Positions 23,866 to 31,990 of a DNA stretch of 34,689 bases are shown here, piece after piece; the first letter of the stretch is position 1, and each line of letters opens with the position of its first letter. This stretch comes from Myxococcus xanthus (lineage in GTDB: Bacteria > Myxococcota > Myxococcia > Myxococcales > Myxococcaceae), in the NCBI RefSeq assembly GCF_013116825.1, contig NZ_JABFNS010000100.1:1-34689 (forward strand). The letters run 5' to 3'. The translations under genes were made by a program, and so were the position numbers. The notes beneath the pieces were generated by a model. It saw only the letters and a list, made by a program, of their open reading frames with translations, had not been told where the DNA came from and did not search any database.

Positions 23866-25023
23866 TCAGAGCGACGAGAGCAGGGACTCCCAGGCCTTGA
23901 GGGCGCGGTCGGCGGACAGCTCCTCGGAGCGGCGCCGGGCCCGGGCGGACAGGTCGGCCCGGTGCACGTCGTCCTGGACGACTCGCGCCAGGGCGTCCGC
24001 CAGCGCCTGGGGCTGCTCCATGGGCACCAGGACGCCGTGCTTGCCGTGCTCCAGCACCTCCGCGGGGCCGGAGGGGCAGTCGGTACTGACCACGGGACAC
24101 CCCAGGGCCAGCGCCTCCAGCAGCACCATGGGCAGCCCCTCGAAGCGCGAGGACAGGGCGAAGGCCGCCGCCCGCCGCATCAGCGCATGGGGGTTGGGCG
24201 CGAAGCCCGGCAGGAAGACGGAGTCCTCCACGCCCAGGGACTTCACCAGCGCCTTCAGCTCCGCCTCCAGCGAGCCTTCCCCCAGGATGAGCAGGTGCTG
24301 GTCCACCCCGGCCTGGCGCATCAGCGCGTGGCTCCGGATGAGCACGTCGAAGGCCTTCTGGTGCTCCAGCCGCCCCACGGCGATGACCACGGGCTTGCGG
24401 AAGATGGGCTCCGCCCAGGCGGGCAGCGGGTGCTCACCGGCGGCGCGCACCCGGTCGCCGTCCACGAAGTTGGGGATGACGTGGAGCTGCTCGGGTCCCA
24501 CCGGCACCAGGTCCCGGAAGGCCTTCGCTGAGTCGTGGCCGCACGCGACGATGCGGCTCATGCGAGGGTAGAGCCACTTCAGCCCCCAGAGCTGCCGCCG
24601 GGGCTGCTCCAGGTGGAAGGCGCCCCAGTCGAAGTGAATCATGCCCACCACGGGCTTGCGCAGCAGCCGCCCCGCCAGGCACGCCAGCAGCGCCGCCCGG
24701 CCCTCCTGCCCCGCCACGATGACGTCCACGTCGCGCGCCTCGCGCACCAGCCGCCAGAAGAAGCGCGGCAGCATGCCCCGCCGGTACTCGAAGGCGTCGG
24801 TGCCCCACACCACCTCGGTGCGCTGCGGAATCCGGTCGCTCTGGCTCTTCGGATGGGGCCGGTGGTGGAAGAACATCTTCGTGTCGAACCGGCCGGGGTC
24901 CAGCCCTGTCAGCACGTTGCACACGGACCGTTCGATGCCGCCCGAGCCCAGGAACACCAGCGTGAACAGCACCCGCTTCCGAGCGGCTACTGGAGGCGCC
25001 TCGCCCTGTGTCGTTACGAGCAT
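23866..25023 (-). CDS. Glycosyltransferase, GT4-like (GT-B fold)
   Basis: A 385-residue cytoplasmic glycosyltransferase of the GT-B type. The N-terminal domain begins with RVLFTLVFLGSGGIERSVCN, which carries the Gly-rich loop of the family. The C-terminal nucleotide-sugar-binding domain shows VVIAVGRLEHQKAFDVLI, LLILGEGSLEAELK and the E-x7-E motif FEGLPMVLLEALALGCPVV (E295 and E303). Such enzymes transfer sugars from nucleotide donors to lipid carriers or growing polysaccharides. I use the ATG at 25023; upstream sequence in frame is not protein-like. It lies upstream of glnS in the same direction, but without functional link, and is divergent from the alpha/beta hydrolase across about 170 bases. 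Confidence 0.93.
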   Translation of the reverse strand: MLVTTQGEAPPVAARKRVLFTLVFLGSGGIERSVCNVLTGLDPGRFDTKMFFHHRPHPKSQSDRIPQRTEVVWGTDAFEYRRGMLPRFFWRLVREARDVDVIVAGQEGRAALLACLAGRLLRKPVVGMIHFDWGAFHLEQPRRQLWGLKWLYPRMSRIVACGHDSAKAFRDLVPVGPEQLHVIPNFVDGDRVRAAGEHPLPAWAEPIFRKPVVIAVGRLEHQKAFDVLIRSHALMRQAGVDQHLLILGEGSLEAELKALVKSLGVEDSVFLPGFAPNPHALMRRAAAFALSSRFEGLPMVLLEALALGCPVVSTDCPSGPAEVLEHGKHGVLVPMEQPQALADALARVVQDDVHRADLSARARRRSEELSADRALKAWESLLSSL

Positions 25024-25192
25024 CACCCGCACTCTCACGTGCTGCGAGACACCGCGGTCCAGGACCTTCGGAGTGACAGGACTCCCCCCGGCTCCAACCT
25101 GACCCACCCGCGGTGTAACCAACTTGCATTCGCTCCGCCACCCCCTCGGCTCAGCTAGGGTTCGCTTTACTCCAGGCCAATCCCAGATATCC

Positions 25193-26119
25193 GTGAAAAC
25201 ACGCACTCAACTCCGCTGTCTCATGGCGCTGACGCCCCTCTGCGTGTCGCTCGCCGCGGCGGGCTATCTCGTGGTGAACGGTCACCGCATCGGCCAGGGC
25301 CTGCTGCATCCGCCGCCCATTCCGGTGACACGTCCCCCGGCGGAGCCGGCGTTGTCGCCGCTAGAGGACGTGGCCTTCACCACGTCCGACGGGGTGCCGC
25401 TCAAGGGGTGGTACGTACCTTCCCGCAACCGCGCCGCGGTGGTGTTGGTTCACGGCTTCGCGGACAACCGCGCGCAGCTGCTCTTCGAAGCCCGGACGCT
25501 CGCGGGCGCGGGCTACGGTGTGTTGCTCTTTGATTTACGCGCGCACGGCGAGAGCGGCGGCGACACGGTGACGTGGGGGGACCGGGAGCGGCGCGACGTG
25601 ACGGCGGCGCTGGATTTCATCTCAGCGCGCCCGGACGTGGACCCGGGACGGCTGGGCCTCTTCGGCTTCTCCATGGGCGGCACCACGTCGCTCCTGGTCG
25701 CCAGCGAGGACGCACGGGTGAAGGCGGTGGCCGCCGCGGGGGCCTATCCCGCGCTGGAGGCGGACATCTACGCGGGCTATGGCCGCTGGGGCGCGATGAG
25801 CGCGGAGCCGGTGCTGTGGACCCTGCGCCGCGCGGGCGTGACGGTGGACGCGGTGCGCCCCATCGACGGGATGTGCCGGCTGGGCGGCCGGCCGCTACTG
25901 CTGGTCAACGGCGACGTGGACCCGGACGCGCCCGCGAAGCTCCAGGCCAGCCTCTTCCAGGCCGCGTGCGAACCCAAGTCACTCTGGGTCGTCGAGGGCG
26001 CAGGCCATGGCCAGTACGCGCGCGTGGCGCCGGAGGAGTACGCGCGCCGGTTGATCCAGCACTTCGGCGCGGCGCTCCAGGCCCCGCCTCAAGCCTCCTC
26101 GGGCGGCGCCACCCAGTGA
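25193..26119 (+). CDS. Alpha/beta hydrolase, membrane-anchored
   Basis: A 308-residue alpha/beta hydrolase. An N-terminal hydrophobic segment (about residues 9-28) after a basic stretch should anchor or export it. Catalytic marks are the oxyanion region VVLVHGFADNRAQ (about 82-94), DLRAHGESGGDT, the nucleophile elbow GFSMGG (Ser160), the acid region LLVNGDVDPDAP and the histidine in VEGAGHGQY. It fits the dipeptidyl-peptidase-like/BAAT type of esterase or peptidase; the substrate is unknown. The start is uncertain: GTG at 25193 keeps the basic residues before the hydrophobic segment, while an ATG at 25223 begins inside that segment. Its end overlaps the convergent bpt gene by 31 bases. Confidence 0.9.
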   Translation: MKTRTQLRCLMALTPLCVSLAAAGYLVVNGHRIGQGLLHPPPIPVTRPPAEPALSPLEDVAFTTSDGVPLKGWYVPSRNRAAVVLVHGFADNRAQLLFEARTLAGAGYGVLLFDLRAHGESGGDTVTWGDRERRDVTAALDFISARPDVDPGRLGLFGFSMGGTTSLLVASEDARVKAVAAAGAYPALEADIYAGYGRWGAMSAEPVLWTLRRAGVTVDAVRPIDGMCRLGGRPLLLVNGDVDPDAPAKLQASLFQAACEPKSLWVVEGAGHGQYARVAPEEYARRLIQHFGAALQAPPQASSGGATQ

Positions 26120-26838
26120 GGCGCCGCGTCCAGCGCGGGCCGCTCCTCCAGCAGTTCGTGAGGGCGGAAGGCGCCCTTGTAGCGCAGGGACGCGCAGGCC
26201 AGCACGCGGTAGCCCAGGTAGACGTGAGGGATGCCCCGCGCCTTCGCCAGCGCCACCTGGTGCAGCACGTTGGCCGTGCCCAGAGACAGGCGCGCGTAGG
26301 CCGGGTCGTAGAAGAAGTACACGGCGCTCCAGGCGCGCGGCGTCTCGTCGCAGATGCCCACGCCCACCAGCCTGGGTCCGCCCTCCGCGCCGTCGTCGTA
26401 CCACGCCACCTCGCGCGCGGACGGGTGCGGATAGGAGAACTGGAGCGAGTACTCGCGCGCGGTGATGGGTGACGGCGCCCACTCGCGCGCAATCTCGCGC
26501 TCCGAATGCCACTGGCGATACAGCGCCAGCCGCGCGTCATCCACACGCGGCGGCCCGACCTCCACGCGCAGGTGCGCGCACGCGGCATGCGCACGGCGCT
26601 GGCTGCGGTTGGGCCGGAAGCCCTCCACGGGGATGCGCAATGACACGCAGGCATTGCAGCCCACGCAGGCCGGCCGGAAGTATACCAGGCCGAAGCGGCG
26701 CCAGCCTCGCACCAGCAGGTGCTCGTACTCCTCCGGCGTGACGTCCTCCAGCACGAGGTTCTCGAGCGAGGCCTCCTGCTCCGGCAGGTAGCTGCAGGCC
26801 CGGGGCTGCTCGACTTCATGTGCCAGGAGGAACGCCAT
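26089..26838 (-). CDS. bpt: Bacterial aminoacyl-tRNA-protein transferase (Bpt/Ate type)
   Basis: A 249-residue enzyme of the arginyl-tRNA-protein transferase family, whose bacterial members (Bpt) add leucine from Leu-tRNA to proteins with N-terminal Asp or Glu, marking them for ClpS/ClpAP degradation. Family features are ACSYLPEQEASLENL near the N-terminus, the Cys cluster FRPACVGCNACVSLRIPV, FRPNRSQRR, VAWYDDG, and the GNAT-like C-terminal part with SAVYFFYDPAYARLSLGT, LHQVALAKARGIPHVYLGY and YKGAFRPHELL. The ATG at 26838 is the first good start; AGGA lies about 11 bases upstream. No clpS or aat is present in the window. It overlaps the convergent hydrolase gene by 31 bases. Confidence 0.93.
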   Translation of the reverse strand: MAFLLAHEVEQPRACSYLPEQEASLENLVLEDVTPEEYEHLLVRGWRRFGLVYFRPACVGCNACVSLRIPVEGFRPNRSQRRAHAACAHLRVEVGPPRVDDARLALYRQWHSEREIAREWAPSPITAREYSLQFSYPHPSAREVAWYDDGAEGGPRLVGVGICDETPRAWSAVYFFYDPAYARLSLGTANVLHQVALAKARGIPHVYLGYRVLACASLRYKGAFRPHELLEERPALDAAPHWVAPPEEA

Positions 26839-27035
26839 GCGTGGGCTGTTCCTGTCGCGACCGTCGTCCGGCGTCAAGTCTGACCCGGTGCCCCGAAGCC
26901 ACCACTTCCGGGCGAGCCCCCGCTTCCCAGAGGGAAAAGCGTCGTCCGCGGCACGCCCGTCTGCCCAGCGGCTGGCTGGCATGACGTCTGCACAACCAAC
27001 GGCCAGCCTCGCGGAGTCGAGGCAGGAGGATGACC
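26839..27035. other. Non-coding region upstream of bpt
   Basis: About 200 bases between bpt (leftward) and the possible small gene at 27036 (rightward). I see no gene or clear promoter; it should hold the bpt promoter. Third-position-type GC bias disappears here, as expected for non-coding DNA. The remaining gap of the intergenic area, 27291-27355, carries the putative promoter of the GT2 gene. Confidence 0.4.
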
Positions 27036-27290
27036 ATGGCCCGCCACCGCACGCAGCCTTCGCTGAACCGCCTGTCGCATTGGGATTTCGGTCGAGCGGA
27101 CAGGCAGGTCCGCGCGGCCACTGGCAGCCATGACTGGGTGGTCGTGAGCGCCACATCCCCCTCGCGTCCGAGTGGAAACCGACAGAATCCGGACATTCCT
27201 GTCCTACTGGCGGCGGTCCGGGCACAGGTCGAGTGCGACCCAGAAGGGGTGCATGGAGTGGATTTTGACCTGGAGTTCGCGAGCTACTGA
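27036..27290 (+). CDS. Possible small unknown protein
   Basis: An 84-residue frame in a stretch otherwise lacking genes. Its main support is a full AGGAGG ribosome binding site (27024-27029) six bases before the ATG. The product is basic in its first half and acidic in its second (ending EGVHGVDFDLEFASY), with a hydrophobic DWVVVSA and IPVLLAAVRAQ. No known family, signal peptide or membrane helix. Third codon positions are clearly less GC-rich than in neighbouring genes, so it is either a recent or transferred gene or a chance frame. Confidence 0.42.
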   Translation: MARHRTQPSLNRLSHWDFGRADRQVRAATGSHDWVVVSATSPSRPSGNRQNPDIPVLLAAVRAQVECDPEGVHGVDFDLEFASY

Positions 27291-27343
27291 TGTGACAGGG
27301 TGGCGCGCGGGCGTGCGGCTTCTCAGGCGTGGCCGCCAACGCG

Positions 27344-27349
27344 TATAAG
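27344..27349 (+). promoter_or_regulatory. Putative -10 element of the GT2 gene
   Basis: TATAAG stands out in GC-rich DNA and ends six bases before the ATG at 27356. Transcription would begin at or very near the A of the start codon. No clear -35 is visible, and no ribosome binding site precedes the ATG, which fits a leaderless transcript. Confidence 0.35.
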
Positions 27350-27355
27350 TCCGCC

Positions 27356-28207
27356 ATGTCCGTCATTGACGTCTCGGTGGTGATGCCCACCCACAAGCGG
27401 GAGAAGGAAGTGGTGGAGGCCATCCGCTCGGTCCTCCGCCAGGAAGGGGTGAACGTCGAGGTCCTCGTCCTGGACGACACGCCCGAGGGCACGGCGCGCG
27501 AGGCGGTGGAAGGGCTGAAGGACGAGCGGGTCCGCTACCTGGTGAACGACCCGCCGTCGAAGGGCCGCCCGGCCGTGGTGCGCAACCACGGCGCCACGCT
27601 GGCCCGCGGGCGCTACCTGCACTTCCTGGATGACGACGACATGCTCGCCGAGGGCGCGCTGCACGCCATGGTGAGCGCGCTGGACGCGCGGCCGGACGCG
27701 GGCGTGGCGGTGGGCTGGGTGGTGCCCTTCGGCGACGACGCGGACTGGCTCAAGGACAAGAGCGAGTACTTCGAGTGGGCCGCCCAGGTGGGCGCCAGCA
27801 CGCCCAACAGCGCGTGGACGGTGGCCCACATCCTCTTCCGCGGCACGCTGTATGTGAACTCCGCGTGCATGGTGCGCCGCGAGCACTTCGCCCCGCTGGG
27901 CGGCTTCGACGCCACCATCCCCGTCTACGAGGACGTGGACTTCTACCTGCGCGGCATCCGCGCGTTCGGCCACGTCTACGTCAACCGGCCCATCCTGCAC
28001 TACCGCACCGGCCGGCCGTCGCTGATGCACAACCTGGGCAAGGACGGCACGCTGGTGGTGCAGTCCAACGAGATGATTCACGGCAAGTACCGCAAGACGA
28101 ACGGCATGCTGGAGTACCGCCTCATGCAGGCCGCCCTGCGGGTGCTGCCCTTCGAGGTCGCCCGCCGTCTGCCGCTGCGCCTGCGCAACCAGGGCCGCGC
28201 GTCATGA
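27356..28207 (+). CDS. Glycosyltransferase family 2 (GT-A fold)
   Basis: A 283-residue family 2 glycosyltransferase. The N-terminal VSVVMPTHKREKEVVEAI and VEVLVLDDTPEG are the nucleotide-binding strands; RNHGATLARGRYLHFLDDDD (in part; Asp92-95) holds the metal-binding acidic motif; VYEDVDFYLRG (about 195-205) is the ED-type acceptor/catalytic region. No membrane helix, so it works at the cytoplasmic side. Donor and acceptor sugars cannot be told. The ATG at 27356 has no ribosome binding site, unlike most genes here, and may be leaderless. The stop overlaps the next gene's start as ATGA, a sign of translational coupling with the PLP decarboxylase. Confidence 0.93.
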   Translation: MSVIDVSVVMPTHKREKEVVEAIRSVLRQEGVNVEVLVLDDTPEGTAREAVEGLKDERVRYLVNDPPSKGRPAVVRNHGATLARGRYLHFLDDDDMLAEGALHAMVSALDARPDAGVAVGWVVPFGDDADWLKDKSEYFEWAAQVGASTPNSAWTVAHILFRGTLYVNSACMVRREHFAPLGGFDATIPVYEDVDFYLRGIRAFGHVYVNRPILHYRTGRPSLMHNLGKDGTLVVQSNEMIHGKYRKTNGMLEYRLMQAALRVLPFEVARRLPLRLRNQGRAS

Positions 28208-29646
28208 GCCTCAAGAGCCGGCTTCTCGGGACGGCCAGGCGCCAGGTGAAGCAGACGCTGCGCCCGGTGCTCCAGCGGGCCATGGCCCCCGCGCGCACCC
28301 ACATCCCCGCCTCCCACTGGGGCTTGCGGGACGTGCCGGGCCAGGGTCTGACGCTGGAAGGTGTCCCGCTGGCGCAATTGGTGGAGCGATGGGGCTCGCC
28401 GCTGCACGTGGTGCACATGGCGGCGCTGCGCCGCAACGCGGAGCGCTTCCTCGCGGTGCCGCCGGGGCGCACGAGCGGCTGTGAGGTCTATTACTCGTAC
28501 AAGACGAACCCGGTGCCCGGCGTGCTGTCCTTCCTGCACGGCCTGGGCGTGGGCGCGGAGGTCATCTCCGCCTACGAGATGTGGCTGGCGCTGAAGCTGG
28601 GCGTGCCCCCGGAGCGCATCGTCTACAACGGCCCGGTGAAGTCGGAGTCCTCCGTGCGCGAGGCCATCTCCCGGGGCATCCAACTGCTGGCCGCCAACCA
28701 CGCGGAGGAGATCGCCGTCTTCGCCCGGCTGGCCGCGGAGCTGGACCGCCGCCCGCGCGTCGCCGTGCGGGTGACGACGAACAGCGGCTGGTCCGCGCAG
28801 TTCGGCACGCCCATCGCGGGAGGCGCCGCGCTGAGGGCCTACCAGCAGGCGCGCGGCTCGAAGCACCTGGACGTGGTGGGCCTGCACGCGCACCGTGGAG
28901 AGACCCTCCGCACGGAGGGCGACTTCACGGCCTTCGTGGAGTCGGTGCTCGACTTCACGGACACGCTGCACCAGGAGCTGGGGCTGGACTTGGAGGTGCT
29001 TGATTTGGGCGGCAGCCTCAACACGCCCACCGTCGAGCACATCGCCGAGCGCGACTGGCGCCTCAACCTCACCTTCTTCCGCGACGTGCCCGCGCCCGAC
29101 CCGGCGGCGTCGCTGTCCATCGACCGCTACGTGGCGCTGGCGGTGGAGATGGTGGAGACGCACTACGCGCGGCGCGGCCGTCAGCGGCCCCGCATCTTCC
29201 TGGAGCCAGGGCGCGCCATGACGGGCGACACGCAGCTCTTGCTGGGCCGCGTGCACGCGCTCAAGGCGGGGGAAGACAGGACGTGGGCGGTGCTGGACGC
29301 CGGCATCAACCATGCCGAGTGCGTGCGCAACGAGTACCACCAGCTCTTCCACGTGAACCGGCCGGACGCGCCGGCCGACAAGGTCTACACGGTGGTGGGG
29401 CCCATCTGCACGCCGGGCGACACGCTCTACCACGCGAAGCGGCTGCCCGACCTGCACGTGGGGGACACGCTGGCCATCATGGACGCGGGCGCCTACTTCG
29501 TGCCCTTCGCCACGTCCTTCTCCTATCCCCAGCCGGCCATCATCGCGCTGGAGGACGGGAAGGAGCGGCTGCTGCGGCGCGCGGAGACGTTCGATGACCT
29601 GGTGACGCTCGACGCGCCGGACAGCCGCGCCGCGCTCACCGGTTGA
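28204..29646 (+). CDS. Fold-type III PLP-dependent decarboxylase
   Basis: A 480-residue enzyme of the diaminopimelate/ornithine decarboxylase family with alanine-racemase-like barrel. The PLP-binding Lys is K100 in VYYSYKTNP. Others: GAEVISAYEM (117-126), VGLHAHRGE, VLDLGGSLN, the phosphate-binding FLEPGRAM (332-339), the dimer active-site Cys in GPICTPGDTL (399-408, Cys402) and DAGAYFVPFATSF. It has a 50-residue N-terminal extension compared with typical lysA products, and it is not beside lysine genes, so the substrate is probably another amino acid or amine, such as in siderophore-type or glycan-modifying pathways. It starts within the stop of the GT2 gene (ATGA) and overlaps the end of the convergent ATP-grasp gene by 11 bases. 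Confidence 0.92.
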   Translation: MSLKSRLLGTARRQVKQTLRPVLQRAMAPARTHIPASHWGLRDVPGQGLTLEGVPLAQLVERWGSPLHVVHMAALRRNAERFLAVPPGRTSGCEVYYSYKTNPVPGVLSFLHGLGVGAEVISAYEMWLALKLGVPPERIVYNGPVKSESSVREAISRGIQLLAANHAEEIAVFARLAAELDRRPRVAVRVTTNSGWSAQFGTPIAGGAALRAYQQARGSKHLDVVGLHAHRGETLRTEGDFTAFVESVLDFTDTLHQELGLDLEVLDLGGSLNTPTVEHIAERDWRLNLTFFRDVPAPDPAASLSIDRYVALAVEMVETHYARRGRQRPRIFLEPGRAMTGDTQLLLGRVHALKAGEDRTWAVLDAGINHAECVRNEYHQLFHVNRPDAPADKVYTVVGPICTPGDTLYHAKRLPDLHVGDTLAIMDAGAYFVPFATSFSYPQPAIIALEDGKERLLRRAETFDDLVTLDAPDSRAALTG

Positions 29647-30934
29647 GCACCATCATCCGGATGAAGGCCCGGGGGTGGCGCGCGGAGCCGTAGAGAATCT
29701 GCGCCACCTCCACCGCGGTGGGCATCAGGTCATCCGAGTCGATGAGCGGGTCCACCGCCACGTCCCGGTGTGACGCCAGCCAGCTCCGCCACTGGCGGAC
29801 CTCGTCCTCCGGCAGCGCACCGGACAGCCGCTGGAGGTTGAGCAGCATCTCCAGCGCGATGCGGTTGCAGAACACCTCGCCGTTGCCGCGCCAATCACGC
29901 GCGGCCCGCAGCTCGCGGCGCAGGGAGTCCCGGTCTCCCAGCGCGGCGTGGTAGGCCAGGAGCGGCAGCGGCAGGCCCCGGGCGATGTCGAAGCCCATCT
30001 GCCCGTAGTAGCGGGGGTTGAAGTCGATGAGGAGGAAGTCGTCCTTCGTCTGGATGAACTCCACCTCGAAGACGCCGTGATAGCCCAGGCGCTTGCACAA
30101 GCGCTGGAGACCCGCGGCCAGCTCCTCGTGCACCGGGGCGGATTCGAAGCACACGCCCACCCCCAGCCGCCGCGGACGCTGGAGCACCTTCATGGCGCCG
30201 CGCACCTCGAACAGCTCGCCCGTCTCGTCCACGAAGCCGGAGAGGCTGTAGATACCCTCCGCCGCCTCCGGGTGGAACTCCTGCACCATGGGGCGCGACA
30301 CCGCGGGGTCGAAGCGCACCAGCATGGGCGCGTACCCGTCTCGCGAGAAGGCGCGGTACTCCTCCGCGAGCTGCTCGGGCGCCTGCACCGGCTGCCCCTT
30401 GCGGTGGGTGGAGTAGAGAATCTGCGTGGTGGGCTTGATGAGGACCGGGAAGCGCGCCTCGCGGGACACCCCGTTCAGGTCCGCTTCCGATTCGGGGAAC
30501 CAGGTGCGCGGCAGCTTCAGGCCCACCGCCTGGCCCGCCTCGAAGAGCTTGCGCTTGTTGAGCAGGCCGTAGACGGCGTCGATGCCCGGGTCGTAGAGGT
30601 GGAAGTGCTCCGACAGCGCCTCGCGGTGGACGGACACCAGCCACGCCAGCTCATCGCTCGTCGGATAGAGCACGTGCCGCATCGGCTCGCGGCGGCCCAG
30701 GTCCATCAGCCACTCGATGAAGGACTCGGCCTGGGACTCCGGAGGACACTGCACGCGGCGGCCCACGAAGCGAGACCAGCTCGCGGGCCCCAGCTTGCCG
30801 GGGTCCGCCACCGTGACGTCAATGCCATTGCGTCCGAAGCAACGCGCGGCCGCGAGCGTGCCGTAGAAGCCCGCGGAGAAGAGCAGCACGGACGGACGGC
30901 CCTCCATTCGAACCTGGGGTGCCTGCTCCAACAT
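29636..30934 (-). CDS. ATP-grasp family ligase
   Basis: A 432-residue protein of the ATP-grasp superfamily (carbamoyl-phosphate-synthase-like), enzymes that activate a carboxylate as acyl phosphate and join it to an amine or other nucleophile. Visible parts are the N-terminal Rossmann-like VLLFSAGFYGTLAAARCFG, the ATP-binding FPVLIKPTTQ (about 162-171), the metal-binding EVEF (290-293) and LIDFNPRYYGQMG (302-314), where Asp/Asn bind Mg2+. The ATG at 30934 was chosen; one at 30907 also fits. The product is unknown. It faces the decarboxylase gene and overlaps it by 11 bases, and may act in the same pathway, for example joining an amine made by the decarboxylase to another acid; that is inference. 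Confidence 0.9.
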   Translation of the reverse strand: MLEQAPQVRMEGRPSVLLFSAGFYGTLAAARCFGRNGIDVTVADPGKLGPASWSRFVGRRVQCPPESQAESFIEWLMDLGRREPMRHVLYPTSDELAWLVSVHREALSEHFHLYDPGIDAVYGLLNKRKLFEAGQAVGLKLPRTWFPESEADLNGVSREARFPVLIKPTTQILYSTHRKGQPVQAPEQLAEEYRAFSRDGYAPMLVRFDPAVSRPMVQEFHPEAAEGIYSLSGFVDETGELFEVRGAMKVLQRPRRLGVGVCFESAPVHEELAAGLQRLCKRLGYHGVFEVEFIQTKDDFLLIDFNPRYYGQMGFDIARGLPLPLLAYHAALGDRDSLRRELRAARDWRGNGEVFCNRIALEMLLNLQRLSGALPEDEVRQWRSWLASHRDVAVDPLIDSDDLMPTAVEVAQILYGSARHPRAFIRMMVLNR

Positions 30935-31073
30935 GACGGTGTCGTTCTCCCGCTGCGTTCCCGGCACGCCTCACGCGAAGGAGAGGAGGTGCCGTTTCAA
31001 GTCCTGGTCACGCGGAGGATAACCGCACGCCACCCCACTTGGCTTCCCTCGGCTGCGCCCTCTCCTTCAGTCG

Positions 31074-31892
31074 TCAAGAACAGACGCCCCCCTTGGGCCT
31101 CCAAATAATGTAACCCTGGGACAAGAGCCACGGGTCGGTCACCACTCCCTCCATGCGCGCGGAGAGCCCCAGCGCGGCTTCGCGAAACGCATCGGGTGGG
31201 TGCGTATGGCCCAGGGTCCGCGCCTGCTGCCAGGCGGCGCCCCATGCGGAGAAGAAGTCATGGATGGGCTCCCCCGGACGTACCCGGCGGCGCAAGTCCC
31301 GGGGCAGCCAGTCCCGGAAGAGCATGGGCGCGAAGCCCAGGCTGAAGTCGGTGTGGAACAGGAGCGCTTCGCGCAGCGGCATCTCCGCGCCCTCCCCGAC
31401 GCCGCGGCGCAGCAGGTGCGCGGCCATCACCGCGCCCGCCGCGTCCGCGCTCCCCTCCACCAGCAGGCCCGACGGCAGCAGGTAGCGGGTCAGGGTGCGG
31501 TGCACCTCGGGGACACGCTCAGGGGGGCCCTGGCGGAGCAGGTTCATGGCCCGCACCAGCCGGGCGGGCTCGTCGGGGCGAAGGGGCAACGCGAAGCCGC
31601 CCTCGCGGAAGGACGTGCGGGCATCCGCGTCCGCCTGCGCCGCCCGCGCGCGCGCCGCGTCCAGCTCCACGCCCACCACGGCGAGCTCCGGGTTGAGCGA
31701 GCGAAAGGCCTGGGCACTCTCCAGCGTCGTCCACGGGTGCTCGCCGAACCCCACGTCGACGAAGACCGCGTGCGCCCAGGGCCCGTCACGGCGCTCGAGC
31801 AACGGGCGCTCGAACCGGCACAGGAACGCGTCCAGCGCGCGCAGGCGCCCGCGCGACGTCCGTCCCCGCGTCTTCGTGTCCAGCGGTGGCAT
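31074..31892 (-). CDS. Putative SAM-dependent methyltransferase-like protein
   Basis: A 272-residue protein with an apparent class I methyltransferase fold. The SAM-binding loop is FVDVGFGEHPWTTLES (about 44-59), followed by an acidic end of strand 2 (VGVELD) and a motif near RAMNLLRQGPPERV that resembles the reported helix; the C-terminal part (LPRDLRRRV, FFSAWGAAWQQA) is helical. The glycine loop is unusual (GFGEHPW), so catalysis is not certain. The ATG at 31892 is preceded by AAGAG about seven bases upstream; a longer frame exists. It lies upstream of the ATP-grasp gene in the same direction, 139 bases away. Confidence 0.75.
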   Translation of the reverse strand: MPPLDTKTRGRTSRGRLRALDAFLCRFERPLLERRDGPWAHAVFVDVGFGEHPWTTLESAQAFRSLNPELAVVGVELDAARARAAQADADARTSFREGGFALPLRPDEPARLVRAMNLLRQGPPERVPEVHRTLTRYLLPSGLLVEGSADAAGAVMAAHLLRRGVGEGAEMPLREALLFHTDFSLGFAPMLFRDWLPRDLRRRVRPGEPIHDFFSAWGAAWQQARTLGHTHPPDAFREAALGLSARMEGVVTDPWLLSQGYIIWRPKGGVCS

Positions 31893-31990
31893 GGTGCGCT
31901 CTTGGGTGAGTCTGGCGTGGCCGTCAAGCCCACCCCGCTCCATCCCCCCGATTTTCGCCGGACGCGGCGACCTCCTAGAGTGGGAGCACC

